Source: Aliidongia dinghuensis (GTDB lineage Bacteria; Pseudomonadota; Alphaproteobacteria; ATCC43930; CGMCC-115725). From it: a DNA stretch of 64,000 bases. A model generated the notes under the pieces. It worked only from the letters and a program-made list of their open reading frames with translations. It was not told the origin of the DNA and did no database searches. A program made the position numbers and the translations under genes. Shown here piece by piece: positions 63,697 through 64,000 of the stretch. Where the stretch lies: positions 1 through 64,000 of the forward strand of contig NZ_BMJQ01000011.1 of assembly GCF_014643535.1 (NCBI RefSeq), written 5' to 3'. Position 1 is the stretch's first letter; every line of letters begins with the position of its first letter.

Positions 63697-63914
63697 AGAG
63701 CCTTCAAGCATTCCATCGGGAAAGCGACGATATCCGCCTGCTCGATCACCTCTTGCCGCGCGCCATGACGCGGCTCGAGCGAGCGCTGGAACGGTTTCGC
63801 GCCGAACTCCCGGCGCCTGGCGACGAGATCGCCGCGGAATTGGCGGCGGCCCGGCTCGGCTTGCGGATGGTGATCGACAGGCGGCAAGCACGCCGCCGCG
63901 ACGGTGGCGCGTGA
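63693..63914 (+). CDS. 73-residue hypothetical protein coupled to the Na/Pi gene
   Basis: ATG in an ATGA overlap with the preceding stop; GGAGG lies 7 nt upstream. 73 residues, amphipathic and helical: MKSLQAFHRESDDIRLLDHL then LERALERFRAELPAPGDEIA. Coupling to the cotransporter suggests a common function. No family recognised. Confidence 0.6.
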   Translation: MKSLQAFHRESDDIRLLDHLLPRAMTRLERALERFRAELPAPGDEIAAELAAARLGLRMVIDRRQARRRDGGA

Positions 63915-64000
63915 GCTGGGCGGAGCGGGATGGGCGAGCCGGGTGGCGCCTTGCGGAGCGATGCGGCATGCCGGGCCGCCTCGTGCTGTGGCGGATCATC
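63911..64000 (+). CDS. partial ORF at the right edge
   Basis: GTG in a GTGA overlap with the preceding stop; reading frame open for 30 codons to the window end (VSWAERDGRAGWRLAERCGM then PGRLVLWRII). Too short to identify. It continues the run of overlapping genes after the cotransporter. Confidence 0.35.
   Translation, partial: MSWAERDGRAGWRLAERCGMPGRLVLWRII

Overview
The window is very GC-rich (roughly two-thirds or more G+C) and densely coded on both strands. No rRNA, tRNA, CRISPR array, transposase or integrase was seen. A DUF1127 protein, a DUF2336 protein, a PAS_5-type protein, an HExxH zincin of the DUF1025 type, a type II hydroxyacyl-CoA dehydrogenase and intergenic palindromic repeats together point to an alphaproteobacterium, probably of the Rhodospirillales. 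That placement is inference from gene content; no marker gene is present.

Layout. 0.1-9.4 kb: an HNH-type toxin-like protein; a DHDPS-family lyase plus divergent SDR operon; a DUF1127 gene; a GlxA/AraC regulator divergent from a cysteine hydrolase; an arylformamidase-like hydrolase; a periplasmic binding protein; a second divergent SDR facing a LysR regulator. 9.4-14 kb: an omega-amino-acid unit (ridA, PuuR-like regulator, beta-alanine:pyruvate-type transaminase, alanine dehydrogenase) and an NAD(P)-binding protein, closed by a composite palindromic element. 14-20.8 kb: sirtuin, uracil-DNA glycosylase homologue, TetR, PhoU, PAS protein, zincin, pterin dehydratase, GST/AsnC pair and an SDR. 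21-29 kb: hybrid histidine kinase, orphan solute-binding protein, aroQ, Tat-exported phospholipase C and the two subunits of a 3-oxoacid CoA-transferase. 29-33.4 kb: sulfotransferase, an ECF sigma factor overlapping a YciI-like gene, and flavohaemoglobin hmp behind two NsrR-like boxes. 33.5-40.7 kb: beta-lactamase-like hydrolase, TetR, aminotransferase, an AT-rich two-gene island flanked by palindromic repeats, 2-hydroxyacid dehydrogenase, and an epimerase/TetR pair around two palindromic operators. 40.7-54.5 kb: TPR histidine kinase, thpR, aldo/keto reductase, HxlR regulator, FIST protein, the tesA-ybbA-ybbP locus, a Bax-inhibitor-1 protein, and a diguanylate cyclase coupled to DUF2336. 54.5-64 kb: an ABC importer behind a long leader and a 26-codon upstream ORF, then a metal/ion block: MgtC, an RcnR-fingerprint CsoR-family repressor, an NRAMP-related transporter with altered metal-site motifs, small ORFs, and an Na/Pi cotransporter-like protein.

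Most distinctive signals. (1) Short tandem duplications of 14-19 bp recur at gene starts and ends; in two cases they copy the start codon into a chain of mini-ORFs ahead of the real gene. (2) The NRAMP homologue has lost the canonical metal-site Asn and Met and sits with MgtC and a predicted Ni/Co-type sensor, suggesting Mg2+ or related transport. (3) An AT-rich pair of unrecognised genes lies between two palindromic repeats. (4) A strong promoter, about 240 nt of leader and an ideally placed upstream ORF precede an ABC importer. (5) Two SDR proteins carry Ser and Arg where the catalytic Tyr and Lys normally are.
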